This document shows positions 1-10,310 of a stretch of 64,000 bases of DNA, one piece after another. How positions within the stretch are numbered: position 1 is the first letter of the stretch; each line of letters begins with the position of its first letter. Made by a program: the position numbers and the translations under genes. The notes beneath the pieces were generated by a model that was not told where the DNA came from, ran no database searches, and saw only the letters and a program-made list of their open reading frames with translations. The DNA comes from Protopterus annectens (Eukaryota > Chordata > Ceratodontiformes > Protopteridae), in contig NC_056750.1 of the NCBI RefSeq assembly GCF_019279795.1, positions 821,677,688 to 821,741,687 of the forward strand, in the 5' to 3' direction.

Positions 1-998
1 TCTTGGGGCCTCTGTTATTTGGTATATACTTTTCTGAGGTGCAGGCCAAAATCAGTGGGCTACGGCTGACCTAGTTTGCAGATGACTGGAAGCTGGGTGC
101 TGTCATCAATTCCCCTAGTGATGTGGACATCCTCCAAGAGGGTCTCACTCAAATGACTGGTGCCAGAAACATGGCCTCAAGCTGAATACCAAAAAATGTG
201 TCATCATCCCCTTCGTGGAGAGTGAAGTACTCACAAATTATCACATTCATAACAATGTCTTAAGCACTCAATCAGTCATGAGGGATTTGGGCACCCAGGT
301 TAATAGCAACCTGATTTTTGACCACCATGTTGCTTCCGTGGTACAGAAAGCCTTCTACATGGCCCACTTCATAAGTAAGGATATCTCATCCAGGGACAAG
401 TAGGTCATAACATACCTGTATTCCTCCCTTATAAGGCCATTATTGAGTACAACACACCTTTCAGCATGTACCTCACAAAGCACATGCAGCAGCTGGAAAG
501 ACCACAGAGGTTCCTCACCAGGAGAATCCGGGCCTCAAATATCTACCATTACACAGACAGGCTAAAAGCTCTGTCCCTCTACTCAGTTTCATACAGACTC
601 CTCAGAGGTGACATATAAGGTGATTATGGACCCCACCTTGATGGGACTGCTGCATATCGGCAAGTCAAGCTCCACTCGAGTAACTCACACTTGTGGCCTC
701 AAACTAGTCTGTGACATCAACGAGTCGTGTTGGCAGGACAGATTTGTATCCCAGAGACTCCCTCCATCTATGGAATCGACTCCCTCTCCACATCAAGCAG
801 AGTACCTCTTTACCCCTTTTTAAGAACAACCTGTATAACTGGATGGGATACAGAAAATATACCCCTGGGATTCCATCCATGTCTTTCCTGGACAGGGGCA
901 TTGGGTGCTGATTTGTCTAAACATGGGCTAAAGTCTTGGCTAGGCTTATAAGATCTTCAGGGCCAAAAGCCTAGTAACCTCCTATGTTCCTAAATATT
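1..998 (+). mobile_element. CR1 LINE 3' end (copy A), decayed
   Basis: Carries the end of a CR1 reverse transcriptase and the LINE 3' UTR in the plus direction. The RT catalytic block FADDWKLGAV is visible at about 75-105 behind an in-frame stop. Downstream fragments keep typical CR1 C-terminal blocks: a DLGTQV-like block (285-300), a block matching AHLIxKG (360-385), a QLERPQR-like block (490-510) and the LWNRLP-like segment near 770-790. Several frameshifts separate them. The 3' end (about 940-998) has the family signature ggcttataag...agcctagtaacctcctatg, shared with the ends of the CR1 copies at 3181 and 15505. The 5' part lies outside the window. It is non-functional. Confidence 0.85.
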
Positions 999-2470
999 TT
1001 TTTTGAAGAGTTGGCTACACCCATTAACCAGTTTGCTATTTAGCAGGTAACATATGAGTTTACAATGACAGTAGTAACCTTGAAGTGCACTTCTGAAACA
1101 GTTATGTGCACTGCATACATAGTTTCATCAAAAGACCTGCATTATCAAATATGTAGCATATCTGAAATTTATAGACATTCAGGAATGCCTAAATTACAAG
1201 TCTGTCGGTAACACATAGAGACTGCTTTCAAACCACATGAATATAAACCTAGATTATGTGTTACATACATAAAAAAATAGCTACTGTTACTTGTCAAAAT
1301 GTCGGGTTATCGATGGTATGAGATTTTGGTTGCAGGCTGCAGCACCTAATTTTTACTGCCTTAGTAAAAGTACCCCTGTAATTACCTACTGTAATATACT
1401 AGGAATGGTACTGAAAAGTATATGGGAAATGTACAGACTGCATTTGCTTCAGCTTTCAAATGCTAATCAGTCTAAATTGACTGTACTGCAGTCAAACAGG
1501 CAGGAAAGATGTGAAAGTTGAAAACATTTTACCACAATGAATGATAGAAAAAAAGTGAGAAAAGAAATTCAGTAGGATGGAATCACTATTAGACAAATAG
1601 TTATGGTGTGATTGCAGAAGGACAACATACAGCATCAGCTAAGGAGAAAATACTTTTAGAGCAGTGATTAGATTCAGTTCCAAAGCTGCATGACATTTTT
1701 AGAGAAAAGATGCAAAATATTTTATTCTTTTAGAATATTTGGACATTTGTTACTCAACATGTGTCTTTGTAAGGCACAACTGTCCAAAGCAATGTTGTGC
1801 TGTAAAATGAGGGAAAATCTGAATGATTATAAAAGTGCACCTACATCAAAACACACACACAGACACAAACACTAATAACAGACCATGTAAAAAATAATTG
1901 CCAGTGGAGGGAAAATATTTGTAGCAACAAACATGAAAAATACTATTGCCTATGCTTGAATAATTATTAGACACAGTTTTGCAAAAACAATTACACAGTA
2001 AAGTAGCTATCACTTCATTGCAAAGAGGCTCCAGGTCTGTGAGTGACAAGATAGCATCTCTAGCTGAGTAAAATCTAGTCATTCAGCAAATCTAATTGCT
2101 CATGAGTGGGGGAAGGAAAATAAAAAAAGGACAAACTGCCACTGTAAATTCTAAGCACTTCATCTAACAACCCCCCACTGTGAGTTTGTGTAATCTGACC
2201 TGCAGTATGCTAAAAAGGCTCTGTGAAAACCTTGCCTCTAGCTGAACATGTGACTTACAGAGTACTAAAATGTAAACAAACTCCTCTAGCAAAAAATCCG
2301 AGATAGTGCCCCTTTAATAAGATATTCATTACACTATACGAATATGCATTTATGGCAGTTTCATTTTTTACTTTATATAGAATTTTATAAATATGTTAAT
2401 ATATTAATATATTTGATTTTTTAGTTTATGGAATTAACACATTTTTTAACTTTGTAGTTGTAAGTTGTTA
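999..2470. other. Intergenic/intronic DNA, no gene recognised
   Basis: AT-rich non-coding DNA. Short open frames lack homology or coding character. The stretch around 2330-2470 is especially AT-rich. I see no reliable element boundary until the PLE-like remnant downstream. Confidence 0.5.
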
Positions 2471-2479
2471 TGCGACATT

Positions 2480-3000
2480 TTTAAAATACAACTTCGAGGT
2501 GTTTATAAATAGATAATATGACATAGAAAATATTAAATTCTACTTATGAGGTTAATTATGTGGGAATTCATATAAATAAAGTTTAAATATAATTCTTTTA
2601 TATATTTGAGATTACGTGTTCCTCTATAGCAGGTTAAGTGCGTTTTCCCAAATTACTTGGTTAGTTACTTTCTACCAGTTTTATACCAGACATACATTTT
2701 CTGATATATTTGTTTTAAGTAAATGAATGTTATGTTTTTTTTAAACATTTTCATCAGATTGCATGTTTTAATTGTGTTTAAAATTTATTTGATTTGAATT
2801 GGCATGATGTGCCTTAATTGAAGGAAATGACGTGGTTAGGAGAGGGTATTTAAATGTGCATGTAGAGTTAGTCATAGATGCTCTGATGAAGTCATAGTTT
2901 TTGGATGAAAATGCTTTAGTTAATTTTTGGATTAAAAGTCTGAATAAAGTGTTTTGAAAAGACCGTTGTGCATTGTACATTGTGGAGGTTCTGCCCTTAG
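2480..3000 (+). mobile_element. Penelope-like element 3' remnant (non-coding)
   Basis: No protein remains, but the layout matches the terminal non-coding part of vertebrate PLEs. A 'ggagagggtatttaaatg' segment (about 2839-2858) is followed by a hammerhead-like core CTGATGAAG...GAAAATGC (2883-2914). An AT-rich stretch ending in aataaagtgttttgaaaagacc (about 2942-2963) comes next. Orientation is plus, judged by the ribozyme motif. The call rests on recollection of PLE pseudo-LTR structure rather than a coding match, so boundaries are approximate. Confidence 0.5.
2883..2914 (+). ncRNA. Hammerhead-ribozyme-like motif (PLE type), degenerate
   Basis: CTGATGA (2883-2889) matches the conserved CUGANGA box and GAAA (2907-2910) the second core strand. 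Between them G2891-T2892-C2893 can pair with G2904-A2905-T2906 (one G-U, two Watson-Crick) to give a 3-bp stem II. Stem III and the cleavage site are not clearly preserved. Activity is doubtful; family membership is inferred from position in a PLE-like tail. Confidence 0.4.
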
Positions 3001-3303
3001 TAAGAATTTAACTTTTTGTTTTGAGTAGTTACTATTTCACACTTTTTTTCTGCTCATTTTTGTGGTTTTATAAAAGTATGGCATATGTGCATTAGAAGAC
3101 AATATAGTTATAGTACAGAGATAGATAGGAGTAGAGTTGAATACATGGTATGGAGAGCAACTAGGAAGACAGTTCAAACTAGACTTCATAGGTTCATAGG
3201 TTCATACTAGGCTATCTGCCCTAGGGCATTTATAAGCCTAGCCAGAATGTGTTTGGCTTTCGCCACCCATTTTAAATTTATTTTGCTATGCCCTTTTTCG
3301 AGG

Positions 3304-5266
3304 TTAGTATACTGTGCCTCTGTCTAACAGTGACACAGAAGTGATACCCGGGGTAAACCTACGATCTCCCATCCACTCATCAAGATTCCTCTTGAAGAGA
3401 GTCAATGAGGGACTCTGCCTAACCTGGACTGGGATTTTATTCCAGAGTGAAGGGAGCCTCTGGGTTATGAATCTGTCCCTCCAGCATGTCCTATTTATTT
3501 CAGTGCTGAGGTTCAAGTCTCTCAAGTGCGTAGCTCGATGGGATTTGGATTTTCTGAGGTGCAGCATGTCCATTAATTCGGGTTGGACATGGCTTTATAC
3601 GTCAGGCACAGATCGCCTCTGAACAGGCGGTATGCCACTGAGTAGAGCTGGAGTTTCTTTAACCGGGCAGCATATGGCATCTGTTTGAGCCCTTTGATCC
3701 TCTTGGTGAGGTACTTTTGGGGTCTTTCCAGTTGCTGCAGGTGTCTGGTAAGGTACATCCCAAAAGGGGCATTGTACTCAATTATGGGCCTGATGAGGGA
3801 TGAGTAAAGAGGCACGATGACGTCCCCTGATCTAGATGTGAATCCCTTCATGATTAGGTGGGCTATATAAAATGTTTTTCTAACCACTTTGGCCACGTGG
3901 TTGTCAAATGAGAGATTGCTATCAACTTGGGTCCCCAGGTCCCTAATTACTTCATGTGGTAATTTGTGGGCACTTTGTTTTTGCCAAAGGGGATGACTAT
4001 ACACTTTTTGGCATTTAGCTTGAGGCCATGGCTCTGGCACCAGTTGTCTGTTTCTATGAGGCCCTTTTGGAGGATGCTTGTGTCGGCTGGAGAGTCGATT
4101 ATGGCGCCCAGTTTGCAGCCATCTGCGAACTTGGTCAGCCACAGTCCTTCCGTGTTGGCCTGTACCTCCGAGAAATATATACCGAACAAGAGAGGTCCCA
4201 GGACTGAGCCTTGTGGGACACCACTTGTAACTGGTTTGGAGTCTGACATAGCTCCAGCAATTCTAACCATGTGGGTTCTGTCCTTGAGCCAGTTTGCAAT
4301 CCATCTAGTGACATAGGGGTTTATATTCAAGCTGGTGAGCTTATCTATAATGCCTGAGTGGGGTATTGTATCGAAGGCTTTTGCGAGGTCCAGGTAGGCT
4401 GTGTTGACCACCTTCCCCTCGTCAATGGCCTTGGTGACTGTTTCAAAGAAATCAACCAGGTTTAAGAGGCAGGATCTGCCCTTAACAAAGCCGAACTGGG
4501 TAGGATCCAGTGTTTGTAGGTTCCCAATATCTTTATTTATGAGGTCCATGATGATCCTTTCCATAGCTTTGCAGACCAAGCTAGTCAGGCTTATGGGGCG
4601 ATAGTTTCCAGGATCCGTTGAGGCACCACCTTTATGGAGAGGGACCACTGTTGCTGTACGCCACTCTTTGGGCACCTATCCTGTAGTAAGGCTGAGATTG
4701 AACAGTAGTTTTATGTTTGGGTTTAGCTCTTCTTGGAGTTCATGTAGGACGCAGCCCGGGACACCATCTGGTCCCATTGATGCTGTGTTTTTTGCTTTGG
4801 AGAAGGCGGCTCCTACCTGAGCATCTGAGATGTCAGGGGGGCAGCACTCTGCTGGGATAGATATTTGCCCTTTTGGTGGGGGGGGAGTTTGCACTGAACC
4901 TGTCAGCTAGGATGTTGGCAATGTCTGTGGGTTTGGTGTATTTTTTGTCATTTTGGACTAATTCTGAGCATATCTGGGAATTACCACCCAGGTTCCTAAC
5001 ATAACTAAAGAAAGCCTTGTGATTATCCTTAGTGTCCTGTGCAATTTTTCTCTCGAAGCTGGCCTTAGACAATTTTATGTGTGCCCGTAGTTTTTTGCTA
5101 ATACTGATCAGTGATGCCTTCCCTTTTTGGGATTTTGCTCTATCATTTAGTAGCTTCCTCCTTCTATTGTATAGTTTGTTTATGGCTGGGGTCCACCAGA
5201 CAGGACATCTGCCTTTGGAGGATTGGGTCTTGTTTTTATTTGGGATCGCATGATCCATGCATTCCT
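3304..5266 (-). pseudogene. CR1 ORF2 C-terminus: reverse transcriptase (broken)
   Basis: Resumes the ORF2 interrupted at 8498 (the CMDHAI segment at about 5266-5240). Linker residues WWTPAINKLYNRRRKLL come next, then RT domain blocks: EWRTATVVPLHKGG, NYRPISLTSL, AYLDLAKAFDTIPH (catalytic Asp), GVPQGSVLGPLLF and FADGCKLGA. The canonical FADD is FADG here, so the second catalytic Asp is lost. Frame changes near 4885-4830, 4675, 3950-4140 and 3573 break the ORF. C-terminal blocks (QLERPQKYLTKRI, LWNKIPVQVR) extend to the stop near 3304. Best read as an ancient dead copy. Confidence 0.88.
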
Positions 5267-5670
5267 GAAGGTGTTAGACTAAAACTGCCAAACAAACTGA
5301 TTAACACGAAAACCACAAAGGAAGCAGTCTGCAAGTAGAGATTCAGTAAATCCAATAAGTGAAAATAATCACGGTGTAGTAGATGTATTGTATTTATATC
5401 ATCCATCCTTCTAAAAAGTGCAGGTTAAACCTACTATAGATCAAAAAACAATAGCACACTGAAACTAAAACAATGGCTTATAACCAAACTGTAAAACCTA
5501 TGATCTGAGACTCCCCAAACAGGGAGCAGGCTGATGCATAAGCCTGTAATGTGTACTATATTGCATAAAGTGAAGGTCCCCCCCACCCCCCACACACTTA
5601 AAAGACTAAATTCTAAGAAGTATCTCCTCAGTAGGATCAGGTGAAAAATGGGTCATGACAGGGGTACTCA

Positions 5671-8106
5671 TTATCTCCTTAAGGCCAGGTGTTTAAGTAT
5701 ACAAGTCAACGAAATGGCTTCATTTAATCCAGGATATATGTATGCTCCTGTTCTAATTTGCCAAAATAACTCTTCTTTTTCCAAATTAATCTGCCAAGGG
5801 CCACTACTTAAGTCTGTCGCTACTTGCTTAAGGACAGAAAAATGAAATACGTGGTCAGGGTATTCCATCACATGGCGAGCTAATGCATTCTTTAAGTCCA
5901 TCTTAGATATTGCATAAAGGTGTTCATATATGCGTTTCCGTAACACCCTTTCGGTCTTTCCTATATAAAAGGCCGGGCATTTGTTACATAGGGCTACATA
6001 TACCACTGCTCTAGACCCACAGTTGAAATTACCCATAACCTTATATCTCTTTTTGTTCATCATAAGCTGTGTTCCCTCTTGTGTGTTTTTACACTGACGG
6101 CATGTCCCACATTGAGTCATACCTTTATGTCTATTAGGACCCATTCTTTTATTTTTTTCCAGAAGGGATTTTAGACAAAACCCCTTTCTATATGTAAAAC
6201 CTGGTACAGGGCCCAATATATCAGTCAACTGCCTATCCTCCCTAATAATTGACCAATTCTTCTGTAAAATGTCCCTTATAAAGCGATGGTCAACTGAAAA
6301 GGTACATAAGAATTTGATGCCTAAATAGGTCTTTTCACTTTTCAAACTCTCCACCCCCATATTGTCCTGACCTGTTAAGGTATCAGAGACCTGTGGGTTC
6401 AGGATAGGTTTAAAATACCCTGAAAGCCTTTTCATCTCCACCTCTTTCTTAATTTCAATAACAAGTGCCCAGGGATAACCTCTATTTACAAACATATTGC
6501 TCAGGTTATCACATTCGTCAGCAAAGTCTATGTCCCTAGTAGTCATACGTGCTGCCCTTACCATCTGTCCTTTAACGACTGCTCTTTTTTGATGGTAAGG
6601 GTGACAGCTACTAAAATGTAAAAACCCATTAGAATAAGTGGGTTTACGATAGATCTTGCTGACAAATCTAGATTCATTGTAGTCTTTACTGAGCAATATG
6701 TCTAGGTAATTTATTTCATTAATATTCACTTCAAACGTGAAATCCAAGAAATCTGTGAATGTCCTCATGTCTTCGATGAACGACTCTATTCCATCTAAAG
6801 GGCCCTTCCAAAGAAAAAACATGTCATCCTGGTATCTAGTATACCAGGCGACATGCTGTTTGAACACTTCATTATTAAACAGGAGTGTGTTTTCCCACTG
6901 TGCCATGACACAGTTGGCAAACGCTCCCCCACACGGGGAGCCCATGGCAACCCCTGACGTTTGCTTATAAGTAAGCCCATTGAAGTTAAAGAAACTGTAT
7001 TTTAGAATCAACTCCAATAAAGTTTCCGTTATATAAATAATATTCTGCGACACCTTTTTATTTTCCAAGAACGTCCTCAACCATTCCAAACCCAACTGTT
7101 GCGGTATGACTGTATATAAATCTTTAATGTCCACAGTCAAGAAAATAAAATTTGGGTCAAAAGTTATTTTATTAATGTTCTCCAAAAAGTTCCACGAGTC
7201 CTTGCAAATCTGCTTTTCTGTTTTAATAAGTGGCTTAAGAATAGTGTCCACATATTTAGCACAAGCAACCAGAATCGACCCCCTACTATCAACAATTGGT
7301 CTAAACGGGGGTTTACTAATGGACTTGTGGATTTTTGGGGCCCCAAAAAAGGAAGGCATTCTAGGTGCCAACACACTCAAATAAGAATGTATATCATGGT
7401 CTATAAACTCCTCTAAAAACAAATCTTCAATTGTGGTTCTTATTTTATTATGGGCTTTGTTTACTTCGTTCAAACTAATATTCTCATAAGGCCCCTTAGT
7501 CAAATGTGTGGTTAATTCATTTATATAATCATTATGGTTCATAAAGATAAGTCCATTACCTTTGTCGGGTTTCATAACCCGTATATTACAATCTTGGATT
7601 AAAAACAAAAAATCACGCTGCTCCCCTGAGATGTTAAGTTTATTTTTGACATTACACATCCTATTAGCTGCCAAATGTCTTAGGTCCAATTCACACGCCT
7701 TTTCAAATGATCTTAAATTATTAACCAATGGAGGGTTGAACAAACTAGCTATTCTAAAGGGGTTAGCTAATGATGAACCTTTACCTAAAACAGTGGTTAA
7801 ATTTAACTTACGTACAAATAATTTGAGGTCGATAACTGTCTTGACTAAATCCATATGGGAGTCCGGGACAAAAGTAAGGCCCTTGGAGAAAAAGTCCACC
7901 ATTTCAGTGGTGATATTTAATGTGGTGTAATTGAAAATCTTAAAGTCATCTTCTGTACTGTACACTATAGTGGGATGTCCTTCCAAAGGTGTCATTTCCT
8001 CCCCTGGTTCTGTCTGCTCCTTAGATTTGTCCCCGACGTCACATTCCTGCTCGACCTCAAGTTCATTTGATGTGGGTTCTGGCCTTCCCAAAAACCCTGA
8101 TTGTGT
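5671..8106 (-). CDS. PLE reverse transcriptase with GIY-YIG endonuclease (open, ~806 codons)
   Basis: A long open frame; the first in-frame TTG at 8091 is not a credible start. Numbering from there: PLE motif MKPDKGNG (about 173-180), RPIVDSRGS (264-272), LTVDIKDLY (318-326, catalytic Asp321), KQTSGVAMGSPCGGAFA (376-392), RYQDD (419-423, catalytic Asp pair), YLDILLS (462-468) and YRKPTY (481-486). Next are a Cys cluster CGTCRQC (661-667) and a GIY-YIG domain: VVYVALCNKCPAFYIG (696-711), IYEHL with a candidate Glu723, and ARHVMEY (738-744). This is the canonical Penelope arrangement; GIY-YIG cuts target DNA and the telomerase-related RT copies the RNA. The frame is free of stops to 5671. A further acidic segment lies upstream in the other frame (8488-8090). 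Confidence 0.9.
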   Translation of the reverse strand, partial: TQSGFLGRPEPTSNELEVEQECDVGDKSKEQTEPGEEMTPLEGHPTIVYSTEDDFKIFNYTTLNITTEMVDFFSKGLTFVPDSHMDLVKTVIDLKLFVRKLNLTTVLGKGSSLANPFRIASLFNPPLVNNLRSFEKACELDLRHLAANRMCNVKNKLNISGEQRDFLFLIQDCNIRVMKPDKGNGLIFMNHNDYINELTTHLTKGPYENISLNEVNKAHNKIRTTIEDLFLEEFIDHDIHSYLSVLAPRMPSFFGAPKIHKSISKPPFRPIVDSRGSILVACAKYVDTILKPLIKTEKQICKDSWNFLENINKITFDPNFIFLTVDIKDLYTVIPQQLGLEWLRTFLENKKVSQNIIYITETLLELILKYSFFNFNGLTYKQTSGVAMGSPCGGAFANCVMAQWENTLLFNNEVFKQHVAWYTRYQDDMFFLWKGPLDGIESFIEDMRTFTDFLDFTFEVNINEINYLDILLSKDYNESRFVSKIYRKPTYSNGFLHFSSCHPYHQKRAVVKGQMVRAARMTTRDIDFADECDNLSNMFVNRGYPWALVIEIKKEVEMKRLSGYFKPILNPQVSDTLTGQDNMGVESLKSEKTYLGIKFLCTFSVDHRFIRDILQKNWSIIREDRQLTDILGPVPGFTYRKGFCLKSLLEKNKRMGPNRHKGMTQCGTCRQCKNTQEGTQLMMNKKRYKVMGNFNCGSRAVVYVALCNKCPAFYIGKTERVLRKRIYEHLYAISKMDLKNALARHVMEYPDHVFHFSVLKQVATDLSSGPWQINLEKEELFWQIRTGAYIYPGLNEAISLTCILKHLALRR

Positions 8107-8488
8107 TCATCCCTTATAACATCTACCTCATAATTAGGAACGTCCAATTGTGGTCCAGACACAATATCCGTCTCGTCAGTTTGCCCTACTAACCCATGTC
8201 CATCATCCATTTCAGGCCCACAATAAATAGGCACATGATTAGTGTTGTCATCCTCTAATAAAAACTCATCTAAACATTGTACTTCTTGTCCCACTCTAGG
8301 GTTATCCTGTCTATGTGTTTTAGGAAGGACTCTGTTAAATTTATTCTTGTTCTTATTTTTTACTTCGCCAATTTGTGGAGGTTTAGGGTAGGCTGTTTTA
8401 GTGGTATATTGTTGCACATCCCTCTTTATTTTCTTCCTCTTATTCTCACATAGTTTATTGGTAGTGGCCTCTATGCTCGTAAAGATAC
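7992..8488 (-). pseudogene. PLE upstream coding segment in the other frame
   Basis: The minus-strand frame entering from the CR1 endonuclease stays open through the PLE 5' part. It first encodes a basic stretch (KRKKIKRDVQQ) and then an acidic region (DEFLLEDDNTNHV, PEMDDGHG, VPNYEVDVIRDEHNQG). The main PLE frame opens in the -1 frame at 8106, so the two overlap by about 115 bases. The heptamer G GGT TTT (8098-8092, minus strand) sits in the correct phase for a -1 shift. A single-base indel in the T run is an equally good explanation. No initiating Met is clear; the element is probably 5' truncated. Confidence 0.5.
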
Positions 8489-8497
8489 GAAGGTGTT

Positions 8498-9310
8498 CAT
8501 AGAATGCATTTATAAAGGATTCTGCGGTCTGGGCCGTATTTTCCACAGGCCCGGGGGCTTTGAAGGATTCCACCTCAGTTTTGAGGAGTGTGAAATGTGC
8601 TTTAGAGAAGTTTTTCACTGTGGTTTTCTGGGCAGGGGGTGGTGTCGGGATGTGAATATCCAGTGAGATTAGTTTATGGTCTGATCTTACCAGTGAGGGA
8701 TACACTTCTGGTCTGGAGCATAGAGTCCCCATGTTGGTGATGATCAGGTCCAGTATGTTTTCCCCTCTTGTGGGAGTGGTAACAAGTTGCTCCATAGCAT
8801 TTGAGTTTATAAATTCTAGGAACCTTTGGGCTAGGGTGTTGGAGCTAGAGTAATGCTCCCAGTCTATGTTTGGGTAGTTGAAGTCACCCAATACAATGGT
8901 GTTTGGAGAGACCTTCATATTTTCCAGTGTTCTCAGGAAGGCCGAGTGGGGTTCCTGGGTTTGGGAGGGTGGTCTGTAGCAGGCTATAAACTGGAAGGCA
9001 GTTTTACCCACTGTTAGTTGCACATGGATAGTCTCTGATGCTTCGTGCTTTGCCACCAACCTGGAGGTGTGGGTATCTTTGATGAATATCGATACTCCCC
9101 CTCCTTTTGTGGTTCGGTCCAAGTTTTGGGGCCGAAAAGCATGGTATGAGGTATAACCTGGTAGTGCTGGGGTGCTCTTGGGAGCCCTGAACCAGGTTTC
9201 TGTTACTGCACAGATATCGATGTTCTCCATGCTAAGGAGAGTTTCGAGTGCGTGCATCTTGAGGTTTAGACTTCTGGTGTTGAGTAGCATTACTCTTAGT
9301 TTCTTATCCC
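8498..9310 (-). pseudogene. CR1 ORF2 N-terminus: APE-type endonuclease
   Basis: Open from about 9290 (MLLNTRSLNLKMHAL) on the minus strand. APE hallmarks appear in order: AVTETWF (catalytic Glu), GGGVSIFI, ACYRPPS, LGDFNYPNIDW (Asp/Asn), ILDLIIT and the terminal SDHKLIS block. The domain would nick target DNA to prime reverse transcription. It is intact to about 8498, where the PLE target duplication begins. The open frame runs by chance into the PLE (to 7992), giving a chimaeric 432-codon ORF that is not a natural fusion. ORF2 resumes at 5266-5258. Confidence 0.88.
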
Positions 9311-10271
9311 TTGTGATACCTATGGAGGTGGGTTTGTCTTTTGAGCCTTGCTAAAAAAGGCACTATGGGGGTAGCAAGAGTCTTTGCCAATATCCGAAAG
9401 CCCAGGGGTGACAGGTGCATGCCGTCCCTAGCGAAGCATCGTGGCTTGTCGAGCATATCATCCCAAGCTGACAGGCATTGGATCCCCTTTGAATGACACC
9501 AGTACTTAAGCCAATTGTTGAAATTGATCATCTTGTTATTGTGGCATCATTCTTGGTGAGGGTAAGATGCTACTCAAGGTCAGGGTCATACCGGCCTGGG
9601 CTACATGCTCAGAGAGCTCCTTTATGTCTCTTTTCATGTAGTCCAGGGAGGTACGTCTCAGGTCATTCACACCGGCATGGACAATGACTGAGTCATATTT
9701 GTACTTGCCTTGGAGTGACCTGAGTGCTTGTGTTATGTGGCGGATCCTAGCGCCCGACAGGCTGCTCACCATGACCCTCTCCTTGTTCAGCCTGGTGAGT
9801 GGGACGTCAGTGTGCCTGACGATAGAGTCACCTATTACAAGTGTATCAGGTGTGTTGTTTAGTCTTAAGGACTGTGACTGTTCGGCACACTGGCTTTGTG
9901 AGATATGTGTTGCACGTGTTTTGTTTTGGGGTAGCGGCTGCTTGGGTGTCTGCTTTGGAAGTCTCTGCTGCTTAGGCAGATCTTTATTTAGAGCCTCCAG
10001 TATGTTTTGTGTGATTATGTGTTTGGTTTGCTGTCGTGGTAGGTCTATGTGAGACTGGAATTGTAGTGAGTGTGGTTTCCTTCTCCTCCTGACTGGTTAT
10101 GCCAGTACTGAGTTGAGAGAGCTTAGCCTCCAGTTTGGCTATATGGTTGCATCTCTCACATGTGTTGGAATTTGTTGGGAGGAGGAGAGGGTTGTCTGTG
10201 TACATGAGGCAGTTGTAACATTGCCTCAAGATTCCCAGATTCACCAGTTGGACCGGAGAGGAGATTGACAA
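9304..10271 (-). pseudogene. CR1 ORF1: zinc-finger-like N-terminus plus SGNH esterase (broken)
   Basis: The N-terminal part (10271-9984) shows paired cysteines (CYNC ... CERC) followed by a leucine-rich, possibly coiled-coil stretch (HIAKLEAKLSQL). The esterase follows: block I VIGDSIVRHTDV near 9845-9810 (nucleophile Ser), block III HAGVNDLR near 9680-9655 (the GxND motif), and block V DGMHLSPLGFRIL near 9425-9385 (Asp/His of the triad). Esterase ORF1 proteins are established for CR1-clade LINEs and are thought to act with the RNP at membranes or lipids. All catalytic residues are recognisable, but the reading frame changes near 9534, so this copy cannot make one protein. Confidence 0.82.
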
Positions 10272-10310
10272 CTAACCTTTGGACATGCTAGAATAATATT
10301 GGGAATTCCT

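Larger units (their letters stand above)
5276..8488 (-). mobile_element. Penelope-like element 1 inserted in CR1
   Basis: A 3.2-kb PLE on the minus strand, flanked by a perfect 9-bp target duplication GAAGGTGTT (5267-5275 and 8489-8497). Removing it and one duplicate restores the CR1 ORF2 reading FYEHLQECMDHA, which proves the nesting. It encodes the RT plus GIY-YIG protein below. About 390 bp of non-coding 3' DNA (5276-5670) follow the stop. I see no pseudo-LTR duplication and no hammerhead core in it. The 5' side enters directly into coding-like sequence without a start, suggesting 5' truncation. Its ORF is far better preserved than the host CR1, so it is the younger insertion. Confidence 0.93.
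3181..10310 (-). mobile_element. Near-full-length CR1 LINE (copy B), split by a PLE
   Basis: A minus-strand CR1-clade non-LTR retrotransposon. Reading 5' to 3' on the minus strand: ORF1 with paired cysteines and an SGNH esterase (10271-9304), the APE endonuclease of ORF2 (9310-8498), the PLE insertion (8488-5276), then the rest of ORF2 with the RT (5266-3304) and a 3' UTR. The 3' terminus has two tandem 8-bp units of the form ttcatagg (3184-3206), the complement of CR1's characteristic AACCTATG-like terminal repeat in place of poly(A). Several frameshifts and an FADG catalytic mutation show it is dead. Tandem repeats upstream (10500-11500) may be its 5' UTR. Confidence 0.9.

Noticed and set aside
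5276..5670. Hammerhead ribozyme in the first PLE
   Set aside because: No CTGAnGA plus GAAA pair was found in its 3' non-coding part.
7992..9290. 432-codon ORF as a natural endonuclease fusion
   Set aside because: It spans the CR1/PLE insertion junction at 8489-8497; the fusion is accidental.
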